Counted from the first letter of the stretch, positions 9,864 to 19,529 are shown. The stretch is DNA of 64,000 bases from UBA4416 sp964541155 (GCA_964541155.1 CAZIPC010000002.1:248001-312000), one strand, 5' to 3'. A program made the numbers and translations. The notes: generated by a model from the letters alone, not told the origin.

Positions 9864-11108
9864 TTAATTAGTTCTGATAGCTTCTACAGGATCTAATTGG
9901 GAGGCGCCATAGGCTGGTATAAAGCCACTGATGACTCCTATTAATACAGATATTGTTAATCCTAAAATTATGTTTGAACGAGTTAGTGTTATATCCATAT
10001 CAATAATACCATGTGAGGCAAAGGTGAGTATAAAAATAAGTATAAGGCCTATAATCCCTCCTATTAAAGATAAAAAGATAGCTTCAAATAAAAATTGAGC
10101 TAGAATAAAATAGTTTTTAGCACCAAGTGATTTTTGTATTCCAATTAAATTAGTTCTTTCTCGAACAGATACAAACATGATATTAGCAATTCCAAATCCT
10201 CCAACTAATATAGAGAACCCACCAATGATTGCACCTGCAATACCAATAATATCAAAAAGACCATCAAAATTCTTACTTAATAAATTGGTTTCATTTAAAG
10301 CAAAATCATCTTCTACTAAAGGCTTAAGTCCTCTAATGTTTCTCATGATTCCTGTTAATTCTTCTTTTAATTGGTTATTTGTAATCCCAGGTTTTGCTTT
10401 TGCTGCAATAAAAGGCTCATTATTTTCGGATTTTACATCTATGAATAGTCTGGCGAAATGATATGGCACCACAGCTTGATTATCCATCGAGTTCCCTAAC
10501 ATGCTTTCTCCTTCTTTCTTAAATAAACCTATTACTTTGCAGTTTCTTCCTGCAACTTTTATGGTTTTACCGATAGAGGATTGATTGTTTGGAAACAAGC
10601 CTTCAGCTAAGGCATTACCTAATATAACAACATTATATCCTCCTTCAGCTTCATCTTCTCTAAAGTATCTTCCATCAATAATTTCAAACGATTTTACTTT
10701 GCCAAAACCGAATGACCATCCCGAAACTAAGGCATTTTCAATTGTATTGTTGTTGTGTTTAAGTGTTTTTTTACATCCTACTCTAAATCCTATAGCATCT
10801 ATTGTTTTAGCTTTTCGTTCAATTTCGTTGAGTTCTTGGTATTTTGGAACTGGTCTATTCATATATTTCCACCAAGGATAATCAGGGCCAAATGTCCAAG
10901 GCCATTTCATCACAAATACAACATTATCGCCTAAACTTTGTACGCTTCCTCTAACATTACGCTCTAGGCTATCAACTATGGTAAAAACAGTAATAATAGC
11001 AAAAATACCAATCGTTATTCCTAATAAGCTCAAGAACGTTCTTAATTTGTTGGCAATTAAAGAATTCCAAGCAAATAAAACACTTTCTTTTAATAACGTT
11101 ACAATCAT
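9864..11108 (-). CDS. MacB/FtsX-type ABC transporter permease
   Basis: Inner-membrane permease of the MacB/LolC type, which couples cytosolic ATP hydrolysis to movement of periplasmic substrates. The order is typical: an N-terminal helix with LRTFLSLLGITIGIFAIITVFTIVD near residues 22-48, a ~210-residue periplasmic MacB_PCD domain, then three C-terminal helices of the FtsX core, starting GFSILVGGFGIANIMFVSVRERTNLIGIQKSLGA near 295-330. Length 414 is normal. No ATPase gene is next to it in the window, so the nucleotide-binding partner must be encoded elsewhere. Substrate unknown: efflux, lipoprotein release or envelope stress are all possible. Confidence 0.9.
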   Translation of the reverse strand: MIVTLLKESVLFAWNSLIANKLRTFLSLLGITIGIFAIITVFTIVDSLERNVRGSVQSLGDNVVFVMKWPWTFGPDYPWWKYMNRPVPKYQELNEIERKAKTIDAIGFRVGCKKTLKHNNNTIENALVSGWSFGFGKVKSFEIIDGRYFREDEAEGGYNVVILGNALAEGLFPNNQSSIGKTIKVAGRNCKVIGLFKKEGESMLGNSMDNQAVVPYHFARLFIDVKSENNEPFIAAKAKPGITNNQLKEELTGIMRNIRGLKPLVEDDFALNETNLLSKNFDGLFDIIGIAGAIIGGFSILVGGFGIANIMFVSVRERTNLIGIQKSLGAKNYFILAQFLFEAIFLSLIGGIIGLILIFILTFASHGIIDMDITLTRSNIILGLTISVLIGVISGFIPAYGASQLDPVEAIRTN

Positions 11109-11245
11109 AATGTAAATATATATTATTATGATGTAAATAAAGTTACTTTTCTTTTAGCGGTAACCAAAGTTGATAAAGGGAGTTGTTAAAACAAATAAAA
11201 TAAAATTATATATTTAAGTATATTTATGTAACTAATATCTAAACA

Positions 11246-12220
11246 ATGATAGAACTAGATACTATAAAAAAAGATGGATATATAAACGACAAACAATTCG
11301 AACTAATTGAAAGTAATGAGTCGAATAAATTATTTTCACTACACTGGGAGCTCAGAATGATCCTGTATGTAGGAGTTGTATTGTTGTCGAGTGGAATTAG
11401 TGTTTTCGTATATAAAAATATTGATACAATAGGACATCAAGCTATATTGTTATTAATAGCGATTATTTGCGCGGTATGTTTTTATTACATTAACAAGTTT
11501 AAATTACCTTATGTTAATGAACAAGTAAATCATCCATCACCATTTTTTGATTATGTTACATTATTTGGGTGTTTATTGTTTTGGGTGTTTATTGGCTATA
11601 TTCAGTATCAATATCATTTATTTTCAATTTATTATTATATATGGATTTTAGCTGCTAGTGTTTTTTCATTTTATGTTGCTTACCGCTATGATCACAAGGG
11701 GGTGTTATCAATAGCTATCAGTGGTTTAGCAAGCGCTATAGGACTAGTTGTTACACCTAGTAATTTTATGATTGATAATGATTTTTCGAGTTGGAGCATT
11801 ATTTTTTCTACAGTTATGTTGGGTTTTTTCATAGGAGTTTGGGGTTGGTATTCGGATTTTAAAAAGATAAAGCAGCATTTTGTTTTTACTTACAATAATT
11901 TTTCGTTAAATCTGATGAGTATAGGCTTTCTTGCAGCTTTGTTTAATTATTCTTTTAAGTTAATTAGCTTATTGTTATTACTTATAATTTGTTTTTATTT
12001 TATAAAATATGCAATAATAAAAACATCGTATTTGTTTTTATTATTGTCTGTATTATATGGTTATATAGGTATATCATATAGTTTATTTTATTTTATGATG
12101 AGAAATAATACAATGAGTGATGGATTGTTCTTCTTTGCTATGCTTTACGTTATTTTATCAGCTATTGGTGTTATTTTCTTTTTTATTAATATCAAAAAAA
12201 TAATAACGATAAATAAATGA
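11246..12220 (+). CDS. Multi-pass membrane protein, DUF2157-like
   Basis: A 324-residue protein with a short soluble N-terminus (MIELDTIKKDGYINDKQFELIE, which looks like a small helical domain) followed by about ten hydrophobic segments. The layout of a charged helical N-terminus and then many helices resembles the DUF2157 family, but I cannot confirm the family by eye. Its last four bases overlap the next gene (ATGA), so the two are translationally coupled. Function is unknown; a role in envelope biogenesis or transport would be a guess. Confidence 0.75.
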   Translation: MIELDTIKKDGYINDKQFELIESNESNKLFSLHWELRMILYVGVVLLSSGISVFVYKNIDTIGHQAILLLIAIICAVCFYYINKFKLPYVNEQVNHPSPFFDYVTLFGCLLFWVFIGYIQYQYHLFSIYYYIWILAASVFSFYVAYRYDHKGVLSIAISGLASAIGLVVTPSNFMIDNDFSSWSIIFSTVMLGFFIGVWGWYSDFKKIKQHFVFTYNNFSLNLMSIGFLAALFNYSFKLISLLLLLIICFYFIKYAIIKTSYLFLLLSVLYGYIGISYSLFYFMMRNNTMSDGLFFFAMLYVILSAIGVIFFFINIKKIITINK

Positions 12221-13404
12221 AAGCATATAATTTAAATACTTTAATACATATTGCTTTGATAAAGAAAGTAAAAGAGTGGTATTTGAAAAAATTAATTACA
12301 CCGCATCAATACCAATTAATGAAGCAACAGTATAAAATAGATTTTTATACCCCTAATTTATTTGTTAAAATAGGCTTGTTTTTATTTGTAACATTTATCA
12401 TTTTTGCTTCCTTAGGAGTATATTCATTATTTTTCTCTCCACTTTTTAATGAAGATAATATCCCTTTTTTTATCATTAGTTCTATTTTATTTTCAATAGG
12501 ATGTTTTGTGTTTTTAGAACATTTTATAAAACATAAAAAGCTTTATAATTCAGGAGTAGATGAGGCATTATTATATTTCGGAATTATTTTTTTATTAATA
12601 GCTATTTATTTAATATTAAACCAAATCAAACAAGATTCTATATTAACATTTGTGTTGATGATACTTCCAGTTTTGTTTTTTTCATCTTATAGATATAGAG
12701 ATAGATTAGTAACATTGATTTTGTTTTTTTCTATTTGTATTATACTTTTTTTACTTGTTTTAAAATTAGGAGAAGTTTCAAAAGTAATCATGCCTTTTGT
12801 GTTTATGATAGTTTTTAACTTAATATATTTAAGGGCAAAAAAAGACAAAAAAAACAACGCTCTTTTTTATTGGAAGCCTTGTATACATCTAATTGAGTTT
12901 ACATCATTATTTGTAATATATTTTTCTGGAAATTATTTTGTAGTTAGAGAATTTAGTATTTCGGAGTTTAATTTGCAAATTCCTGTAGGGACAGACATTC
13001 CATTAGCTATTTTATTTTATTTTTTTACAGCAATTATGCCAATACTTTATATTTACTTTGGGTTAAAAACAAAGGATAAAACGTTATTATGGTCTGGATT
13101 AATTATGGTTGGCTTTGCTGTATTGACATTTAAATATTATTTTAGTTTTGGACACCCAGAAATTACTTTAGTAATAGTAGGAATTATACTAGTTATTATT
13201 GCTTATAAGACAATTACATATCTTAAATCTCCAAAACATGGATTTACTTATGAAGAAGAAATAAACGAAAATAATGTTTTGAAAAGTAATATTGAAGCAT
13301 TTGCAGTTTTAGAAGAATTGATTCCAAATCAACCTAATCCTACCACAGATTTTAAATTTGGAGGAGGAGAATCAGGAGGGGCAGGTACTGGGGGAAGTTT
13401 TTAA
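12217..13404 (+). CDS. Multi-pass membrane protein with glycine-rich C-terminal tail
   Basis: A 395-residue protein with a basic N-terminal segment (KKVKEWYLKKLITPHQYQLMKQQY), about ten transmembrane helices, a short acidic cytosolic region (TYEEEINENN) and a striking C-terminus GGGESGGAGTGGSF. Glycine-rich tails ending in GSF or GSW are known from TPM-domain and similar membrane proteins, but no TPM domain is visible here. The N-terminal helical element resembles that of the upstream partner, so the two may be a diverged duplicated pair forming a heteromer. The overlap of 4 bases supports co-expression. Function unknown. Confidence 0.75.
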   Translation: MKAYNLNTLIHIALIKKVKEWYLKKLITPHQYQLMKQQYKIDFYTPNLFVKIGLFLFVTFIIFASLGVYSLFFSPLFNEDNIPFFIISSILFSIGCFVFLEHFIKHKKLYNSGVDEALLYFGIIFLLIAIYLILNQIKQDSILTFVLMILPVLFFSSYRYRDRLVTLILFFSICIILFLLVLKLGEVSKVIMPFVFMIVFNLIYLRAKKDKKNNALFYWKPCIHLIEFTSLFVIYFSGNYFVVREFSISEFNLQIPVGTDIPLAILFYFFTAIMPILYIYFGLKTKDKTLLWSGLIMVGFAVLTFKYYFSFGHPEITLVIVGIILVIIAYKTITYLKSPKHGFTYEEEINENNVLKSNIEAFAVLEELIPNQPNPTTDFKFGGGESGGAGTGGSF

Positions 13405-13424
13405 ACTATTAATGCAACTTCTTT

Positions 13425-13454
13425 TTTGTTTATGCTCAATTAAACTTAAATTTG
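13425..13454 (+). promoter_or_regulatory. Bacteroidota-type promoter for the 13472-17493 operon
   Basis: TTTG at 13425-13428, an 18-base spacer and TAAATTTG at 13447-13454 match the known Bacteroidota primary-sigma promoter (-33 TTTG, -7 TAnnTTTG). The predicted transcript would start about 10 bases before the ATG at 13472. Confidence 0.8.
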
Positions 13455-13471
13455 ATAAATAATGTTTATTT

Positions 13472-14068
13472 ATGAAGTTTTTATTTTACATTTCAATGAG
13501 TGTTTTCATTTCAGTTTGTTTTATTAGCTGTAAAAATTCTCATACTTATGATAAACAAGTTAGAGAATTAGACAGTTTAAAAATTGTAGTACAGCAATCT
13601 TTAGATAATTTTAAAGCAATAGACAGCGCTTCCTGTATGTTGGCATATTCTAAACTATACACTTATTCAAACTTTATTAGTTATCGTTTAAAAGATACTG
13701 TTACAAAATCAGTTGCCGAAAACTTACAAAGTTTCTATTTTATAAAAGAAGGATTAAATAACTTTCTAGCATTAAGGTTTGAATGGATATCAAAAGCTAA
13801 TCAATCTATTAAACAATTACAAACATTATCCTCTGATTTAAAAGCCGGAAGTGTTGAAGAAGAAGAGGCCATAGAATTTATTAATAAAGAAAAAAAACAA
13901 GCAGAACAAATTATAGAAGAGTTAAAAGTAAATAGCCAAGAGATTAGAAAGCACTTAGATATATTTAATCAGTCTTTGCCAGTTTGTGAAGAATTAGTAA
14001 GGCAGTTAAACGCTGGTGTTTTGCCTGTTTTATTAACCCCAGAAATTAAACGCCTAAAACAAAGCTAA
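13472..14068 (+). CDS. Small lipoprotein with coiled coil, unknown
   Basis: 198 residues. The N-terminus (KFLFYISMSVFISVCFISCKN) is a signal peptide with a lipobox whose Cys would be lipidated. The mature part is helical with heptad-like charge patterns and a probable coiled coil at about residues 125-165 (EEEEAIEFINKEKKQAEQII). No enzyme motif. It is the first gene after a strong promoter and is followed by a TPR protein 4 bases later, so the two are probably partners at the cell envelope; the partnership is inferred. Confidence 0.8.
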   Translation: MKFLFYISMSVFISVCFISCKNSHTYDKQVRELDSLKIVVQQSLDNFKAIDSASCMLAYSKLYTYSNFISYRLKDTVTKSVAENLQSFYFIKEGLNNFLALRFEWISKANQSIKQLQTLSSDLKAGSVEEEEAIEFINKEKKQAEQIIEELKVNSQEIRKHLDIFNQSLPVCEELVRQLNAGVLPVLLTPEIKRLKQS

Positions 14069-14072
14069 TTAA

Positions 14073-15890
14073 TTGAAATCTTTTTTTATATGTATTATTT
14101 TGTTTGGGGTTATCCATGTTAATGCCCAAAGAGTTGTAGATGATAGAGTTGCTATACAATTTTTTGAACAAAAGCAATATGATAAAGCAATTGTTTATTT
14201 TGAACAGTTATATAATCAAAAGCCAGAGGCCTATTTTTCATATTACTTTAAGTGCTTACTAGAAACAAAAGAGTATAAACAAGCTGAGAAAATAGTAAAA
14301 AAACAAATCAAACAAAGTGATTTGAATACCTATTTATATGTAAAATTAGGCCTTGTATATAAATTAGAGGGAAATAGCAACAAAGAAAAAGACCAATATA
14401 ATAAAGCAGTTAAAGAAGTAATTCCAGAACAAAATACTATTTTTTCGTTAGCACATGCTTTTGAAGACGCCGAGTTGTATGACTATGCCGTTGAAGTATA
14501 CAAAAAGGGCAGAAAACAATCTACAACTTCTTATCCTTATTATTACGAGTTAGCAGAGGTATATAAAAAACAAGGAGATTTAAAATCTATGGTAAATGAA
14601 TATTTAGACGCCATAGAATTTAGAGAAAGTGAATTATATACTGCCCAAGCGCATTTACAACAATCCTTAGGGTATGATGAAAAAAATGGCGGATTCAATA
14701 ATCCTATCCTTAAACAAGAACTTCAAAAACGAATTCAGCAATCTCCTGATAAAATTGTATTTTCTGATTTTCTGATTTTTATTTTAAATCAACAAAAAGA
14801 TTTTGAAGCTTCTTTTTTACAATCTAAAGCAATTGATAAGAGACAAAAATCAGATGGAAGTAGATTAATTGATTTGGCAAATTTATGTGTAAGTAACGAA
14901 AATTATTTAGTTGCTGAAAAATGTTATCAATATGTAATTAGTAAAGGAACCTCTAATCCTTATTATGACATAGCCTCGATTGAAAAATTAAATGTAAGTT
15001 ATTTAGAACTTACAAAACAATTAAATCCTTCTATTGAAAATATAAGAATGCTTAATATGAACATTGAAAGCACTATAAAGCATTATGGCATTAGCAATCT
15101 CACACTTCCCCTTATTAAAAAATCAGCCATATTAAAATCATATTTTCTTAATAAAACTAGTGAAGCAATTAGCGATCTAGAAGAAGTTACAACAAAGTAT
15201 TCTTTTGATAAAAATCAGTTAGCTGAGATTAAACTAGATTTAGGAGACATGAATGTGTTAATTGGAAATATTTGGGACGCATCATTATTATACTCTCAAG
15301 TAGAAAAAGATTTTAAATATGAAATTATTGGCCAGCTTGCTAAATTTAAAAACGCGCAATTGAGTTATTATGCTTCTGATTTTGCTTGGGCAAAAACTCA
15401 ATGTGATGTATTAAAAGGAGCTACATCAAAAACAATTGCGAATGACGCATTGGATTTATCTTTAATCATAACAGATGCTATTGGAGTTGATACTAATACA
15501 AAACCATTAAGTATGTTTGCATCAGCTGAATTATTAATTGTACAGCATCAGTATAGTCAGGCGTTAGCTAAATTAGACAGTATTAATTTAATATTTTCGG
15601 AGCATACATTAGGAGATGATATTTATTATAAAAAAGCAGAAATATATAAACGATTAAATTTATATAACGAAGCAATAAAAATGTATCAAAACATTTTAGA
15701 GTTTTATCCAACTGAATTATATGGTGATGATGCTTTATTTAAAGAAGCTGAATTGTATGAAAAATATATAAATGATAAAGAAAAAGCAAAAGAACTTTAT
15801 CAAGATATTTTAATAAAATACCCAGGTAGTATTTATGTAGTTGAAGCAAGAAAACGCTTCAGAGAATTAAGAGGAGACGCAATTAATTAA
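14073..15890 (+). CDS. Exported tetratricopeptide repeat protein
   Basis: 605 residues beginning with a TTG codon, chosen because it gives KSFFICIILFGVIHVNAQ, a good signal peptide, and lies 4 bases after the previous stop. At least ten TPR-like units can be traced, for example DKAIVYFEQLYNQKPEAYF near residue 35, DYAVEVYKKGRK near 140, and a classical pair near 540-600 (NEAIKMYQNILEFYPTELYGDDALF and KAKELYQDILIKYPGSIY) that resembles the YbgF/BamD type of TPR. Such proteins are periplasmic or outer-membrane scaffolds. In Bacteroidota a TPR protein is often found before the DUF4286 gene and rsmA, as here. Specific partner unknown. Confidence 0.88.
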   Translation: MKSFFICIILFGVIHVNAQRVVDDRVAIQFFEQKQYDKAIVYFEQLYNQKPEAYFSYYFKCLLETKEYKQAEKIVKKQIKQSDLNTYLYVKLGLVYKLEGNSNKEKDQYNKAVKEVIPEQNTIFSLAHAFEDAELYDYAVEVYKKGRKQSTTSYPYYYELAEVYKKQGDLKSMVNEYLDAIEFRESELYTAQAHLQQSLGYDEKNGGFNNPILKQELQKRIQQSPDKIVFSDFLIFILNQQKDFEASFLQSKAIDKRQKSDGSRLIDLANLCVSNENYLVAEKCYQYVISKGTSNPYYDIASIEKLNVSYLELTKQLNPSIENIRMLNMNIESTIKHYGISNLTLPLIKKSAILKSYFLNKTSEAISDLEEVTTKYSFDKNQLAEIKLDLGDMNVLIGNIWDASLLYSQVEKDFKYEIIGQLAKFKNAQLSYYASDFAWAKTQCDVLKGATSKTIANDALDLSLIITDAIGVDTNTKPLSMFASAELLIVQHQYSQALAKLDSINLIFSEHTLGDDIYYKKAEIYKRLNLYNEAIKMYQNILEFYPTELYGDDALFKEAELYEKYINDKEKAKELYQDILIKYPGSIYVVEARKRFRELRGDAIN

Positions 15891-15903
15891 CAAAATAAAA
15901 ATT

Positions 15904-16203
15904 ATGTATATATATAATGTAACAGTCAGCATAGATAAAGATTTAGCAAAAGAATGGCATCAATGGATGAAATCTATTCATATACCAATGGTTATGAAAA
16001 CAGGGTACTTTAAAGAATATAAAATGTGTAAAGTTTTAAATGTTGACGATGAGGGAGAGACCTATTCCACACAGTATGTATTTGAAAACATGAGCGATAT
16101 AGAATCTTATATGGCTAATGAAGCCCCAAGATTACAGGCAGACATGAAAGCTTTGTATGACGGCAAATACGTTGCTTTTAGAACACTTCTACAAATTGTT
16201 TAA
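15904..16203 (+). CDS. DUF4286 family protein
   Basis: A 99-residue cytosolic protein that looks like a ferredoxin-like (dimeric alpha/beta barrel) fold: an N-terminal strand YIYNVTVSIDKDLAKEWHQWMK, the conserved HIPMVMKTGYFKEYK segment, and a second strand YSTQYVFENMSDIESYM. The family is uncharacterised and typical of Bacteroidota, where it commonly lies next to rsmA. The stop codon shares one base with the next start (TAATG). Confidence 0.85.
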   Translation: MYIYNVTVSIDKDLAKEWHQWMKSIHIPMVMKTGYFKEYKMCKVLNVDDEGETYSTQYVFENMSDIESYMANEAPRLQADMKALYDGKYVAFRTLLQIV

Positions 16204-16697
16204 TGAAAGGTATTGTACTCATAAATTTAGTTTTTTTTCTAAATAATTTATATTCGCAAAAATTTTTAGAATTGAATTATCATACTTTTTTCGGTAAAGA
16301 AAAATCGTTTCAATTTTATAATAATTCCGAATTAGAATATAAATTAAAAGGAGAGTTATTATATCGAAAACAAAAATTAGTAAATATGAACGACAGCATA
16401 TTGCTTTTTGAAAATGATAAAACAGTAAAGCTTACCCAATTAAAATCAATAAAAATAAAAGGCGCTAACATTAGCCATTGGTTTTTTGTTGCTGCTTTTG
16501 GTTTTTTTATTATTGATACTGGAAATAATATTGCAAATGGCAATCCTACTATTGTTCATCAACAAGCTATAGTTGCCACTTCGGTAGGCCTTTTAGCAGG
16601 ATTAATTATTAAACGGTTTCAAGATAAGCATGTGTATATGCGTAAACATGTTAGTATAAAAATAATTGACGCAGATTATCAAAATTTAAATAATTAA
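16203..16697 (+). CDS. Exported membrane protein, unknown
   Basis: 164 residues with a signal-like N-terminus (KGIVLINLVFFLNNLYSQ), a beta-rich stretch around residues 20-90 (KLKGELLYRKQKLVNMNDSILLF looks like a small beta domain), two hydrophobic segments at about 95-115 and 120-140, and a basic tail. It overlaps the DUF4286 gene by one base and precedes rsmA by 4 bases. I do not recognise the family. Confidence 0.72.
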   Translation: MKGIVLINLVFFLNNLYSQKFLELNYHTFFGKEKSFQFYNNSELEYKLKGELLYRKQKLVNMNDSILLFENDKTVKLTQLKSIKIKGANISHWFFVAAFGFFIIDTGNNIANGNPTIVHQQAIVATSVGLLAGLIIKRFQDKHVYMRKHVSIKIIDADYQNLNN

Positions 16698-16701
16698 TAA
16701 A

Positions 16702-17493
16702 TTGACAACACCAGTAAAAGCAAAAAAACATTTAGGGCAACATTTTTTAACTGATTTAAATATTGCACAAAAAATAGTTAATGCTTTGCCAAAAGATGAT
16801 TTGGCAATTTTAGAAATTGGCCCAGGAATGGGAGTTTTAACCCAATATATGATTGATAAACCAAATTTTACAGCATTTGATATAGATGAAGAATCAATCA
16901 CTTTTTTAAAAGAAAAATATCCGGAACATGAATCAAAAATTATTTATCAAGATTTTTTAGAAGCCGATTTAATGCCATTTGCTAGAAAAGGAAAATTTAA
17001 CCTAATTGGAAATTTCCCTTACAATATTTCAACACAAATTATGTTTAAAGTATTAGACTATAGAAATGATGTAGCATCATTAGTTGGGATGTTTCAAAAA
17101 GAAGTTGCTGTTAGAATTGCAGAAAAACCAGGTTCTAAAGCATACGGGATATTAAGTGTATTATTACAAGCATTTTATAAAATTGAATATTTATTTACAG
17201 TTAGTGAGCATGTATTTAATCCGCCGCCAAAGGTAAAATCTGCAGTTATAAGATTAACCAGAAACACTATAAGCAATCTAAACTGTAATGAAGATTTATT
17301 TTTTAAAGTTGTAAAAGCATCATTTAATCAACGCCGAAAAACAGTTCGTAATTCAATAAAAGTATTATGTGGTAATGTAGAAGTACAATCAATTTATTTG
17401 GATAAAAGAGCCGAACAATTGTCGGTTAATGAATTTATTGAGTTAACAAATTCTATAGAACAAGCAATAAAACAAGCCAATAATATTAATTGA
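16702..17493 (+). CDS. rsmA: 16S rRNA (A1518/A1519-N6) dimethyltransferase
   Basis: KsgA/RsmA dimethylates two adjacent adenines in the 3' terminal helix of 16S rRNA during small-subunit maturation. The TTG at 16702 is used as start because the conserved KKHLGQHFL motif begins eight residues later and no ATG lies between it and the upstream stop. SAM motif I is LEIGPGMGVLTQYM near 32-45, the catalytic NFPYNIS motif is near 100, and FNPPPKVKSAVIRL near 175 and FNQRRKTVRNS near 212 complete the family pattern. Length 263 is normal. It ends the operon that starts at 13472. Confidence 0.96.
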   Translation: MTTPVKAKKHLGQHFLTDLNIAQKIVNALPKDDLAILEIGPGMGVLTQYMIDKPNFTAFDIDEESITFLKEKYPEHESKIIYQDFLEADLMPFARKGKFNLIGNFPYNISTQIMFKVLDYRNDVASLVGMFQKEVAVRIAEKPGSKAYGILSVLLQAFYKIEYLFTVSEHVFNPPPKVKSAVIRLTRNTISNLNCNEDLFFKVVKASFNQRRKTVRNSIKVLCGNVEVQSIYLDKRAEQLSVNEFIELTNSIEQAIKQANNIN

Positions 17494-17522
17494 TAACATC
17501 CTAAAATAGAAAAATTAGTCTT

Positions 17523-17530
17523 TATCTTTG
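17523..17530 (+). promoter_or_regulatory. -7 element (TATCTTTG) for the U32 gene
   Basis: TATCTTTG matches TAnnTTTG; no good TTTG lies 18-19 bases upstream. A transcript starting about 7 bases downstream would reach the first ATG at 17540 almost leaderless and favours the ATG at 17555. Confidence 0.5.
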
Positions 17531-17554
17531 ATTAATTAAATGCAAAACTTTTTC

Positions 17555-19417
17555 ATGAAAAAGAAAATCGAAATTTTAGCACCAGCTAAAAATTTAATAC
17601 AAGGTATGGCGGCTATTAATGCTGGCGCAGATGCAGTATATATTGGCGCCCCACAATTTGGTGCCCGAACAAATGCTACTAATTCAGTTGAAGATATTGA
17701 AGAATTAGTACGGTACGCGCATTTATTTAAAGCTCAAGTTTTTGTTGTAGTTAATACTATTTTGTACGATCATGAATTAGCGGATTGTAAAAAATTAATC
17801 TATCAATTATACGCTATTGGAGTAGATGCGCTCATTGTTCAAGACATGGCAATTTTAGAAATGGATTTACCTCCAATTGTTATTCATGCTAGTACACAAG
17901 CTAATAACAGAGATCCAAAACATGTAAAATTTTTAGCAGACGCAGGCATTAAAAGAGTTGTATTAGCTAGAGAATTAAATCTAGATCAAATTAAAGAAAT
18001 TCATGAGGCCTCAAATGTTGAATTAGAATTTTTTGTTTCTGGAGCGCTTTGCGTTTCGTTTAGCGGCAACTGTTATATGAGTATTGCTGGTGGAGAACGG
18101 AGTGCAAATAGAGGCTCTTGCGCTCAAAATTGTAGATTACCCTATCATTTAATTGACGGGACAGGAAAAATGTTAATTGCAAATAGCCATCTATTATCTA
18201 TAAAAGATTTAGACTTAAGCGATCAATTACCAAATTTAATTGAAGCAGGGATTACATCCTTTAAAATTGAAGGAAGGTTAAAAGACATGGTATATGTTAA
18301 AAATAACACGTCGTATTTGAGAAAAAAATTAGATGCGTTTTTAGAAAATAATGATAAGTTTCAAAAAGCATCTTCTGGCAGAACATTTTATAATTTTGAT
18401 CCAGAAATGGATAGAAGCTTTAATAGAGGCTATACAGATTATTTTGTAAATAAACGTAAAGAAAAAATTGGATCATGGGAAAGCCCAAAGTCTCAGGGTC
18501 AGTTGATAGGAAAATTAATTGAAATTAAAGATCATGGTTATGTTATCCAAAACCACAATAAATTAAATAATGGCGATGGGCTTTATTTTATTAATGAACA
18601 TGGAGAATCAGATGGCGTTCAAATAAATAGTATTATAAATAATATAGTTGTTCCTAATACATTTAAACCTATTAAGCAAGGAACAATGATTTATAGAAAT
18701 TCTGATGCCACATTTAATAAGTTAGTTGAAAGAGAGGATAGTGCTATCCGTAAAATAGGTGTTACTTTATTTTTTTCAGAAATACCAGATGGATATGAAC
18801 TAAAGGCAATAGATGAAGATGGGCATGAAAGTATATCTACTTTATTAGTTAGTAAAGAACTTTCAAAAAGTGATGAATCAACTATTCCAAACATTAAAAA
18901 AAATCTTGCTAAAACAGGAAATACACCTTTTATAGTAGACGCTATAGAGGTTAATTTTTTCAAAAATTGGTTTTTGCCAATCTCAAAAATTAATAAAATA
19001 CGAAGAGTTGTTTTAGACCAATTGATTGATATTCGAGTAAATAGCTATCACAGGGAGGAATTTAAGATAGAAAAAACAAATCATCCTTATCCAGTTTCTC
19101 AATTGGATTTTACTTATAATGTTTCTAATAATCTTGCGCGTGCATTTTACAAACGACATGGAGTAACAGAAATTGAGAAGGCTTTTGAATTGCAGTGGGA
19201 CCCTGGTAAATCCAGAGTAATGACTACAAAATATTGTGTAAAATACGAATTAGGAAAGTGTGCAAGATTTCAAAGAGACACGATGGGAGAAAAAGTAGTT
19301 GAACCTCTTACGTTAAAACATGGAGAAAATGAATACAAATTAAAATTTAACTGTAAGCCCTGTGAGATGGAGATTTGGGAAAAAGATGCTGAATTAGAAT
19401 TTGACGACGAAGAATAA
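17555..19417 (+). CDS. U32 family peptidase-like protein (TrhP/RlhA type)
   Basis: Members of this family are Fe-S proteins for RNA hydroxylation (TrhP makes tRNA hydroxyuridine, RlhA acts on 23S rRNA). Two ATGs are possible, 17540 and 17555; the second gives KKKIEILAPAKN, the usual family start, and fits the promoter position. Visible motifs: GADAVYIGAPQFGART near residue 25, the U32 signature EFFVSGALCVSFSGNCYMSI near 160, and GSCAQNCRLPY near 188; these cysteines match the cluster ligands known in the family. A C-terminal cysteine set (YCVKYELGKC and NCKPC, near 570-610) may bind another metal. About 620 residues is the long form. Which RNA is modified is not clear from sequence. Confidence 0.9.
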   Translation: MKKKIEILAPAKNLIQGMAAINAGADAVYIGAPQFGARTNATNSVEDIEELVRYAHLFKAQVFVVVNTILYDHELADCKKLIYQLYAIGVDALIVQDMAILEMDLPPIVIHASTQANNRDPKHVKFLADAGIKRVVLARELNLDQIKEIHEASNVELEFFVSGALCVSFSGNCYMSIAGGERSANRGSCAQNCRLPYHLIDGTGKMLIANSHLLSIKDLDLSDQLPNLIEAGITSFKIEGRLKDMVYVKNNTSYLRKKLDAFLENNDKFQKASSGRTFYNFDPEMDRSFNRGYTDYFVNKRKEKIGSWESPKSQGQLIGKLIEIKDHGYVIQNHNKLNNGDGLYFINEHGESDGVQINSIINNIVVPNTFKPIKQGTMIYRNSDATFNKLVEREDSAIRKIGVTLFFSEIPDGYELKAIDEDGHESISTLLVSKELSKSDESTIPNIKKNLAKTGNTPFIVDAIEVNFFKNWFLPISKINKIRRVVLDQLIDIRVNSYHREEFKIEKTNHPYPVSQLDFTYNVSNNLARAFYKRHGVTEIEKAFELQWDPGKSRVMTTKYCVKYELGKCARFQRDTMGEKVVEPLTLKHGENEYKLKFNCKPCEMEIWEKDAELEFDDEE

Positions 19418-19529
19418 AATCGATAGTTAGTTTATAATAAAACTTAATAGCAATTGCTTTATGAGTAATTGTTCGCCTACAAAAATTAATTCTTTACCGC
19501 TCTTCTTTTTATTTTTTATTAAAGCTGTC

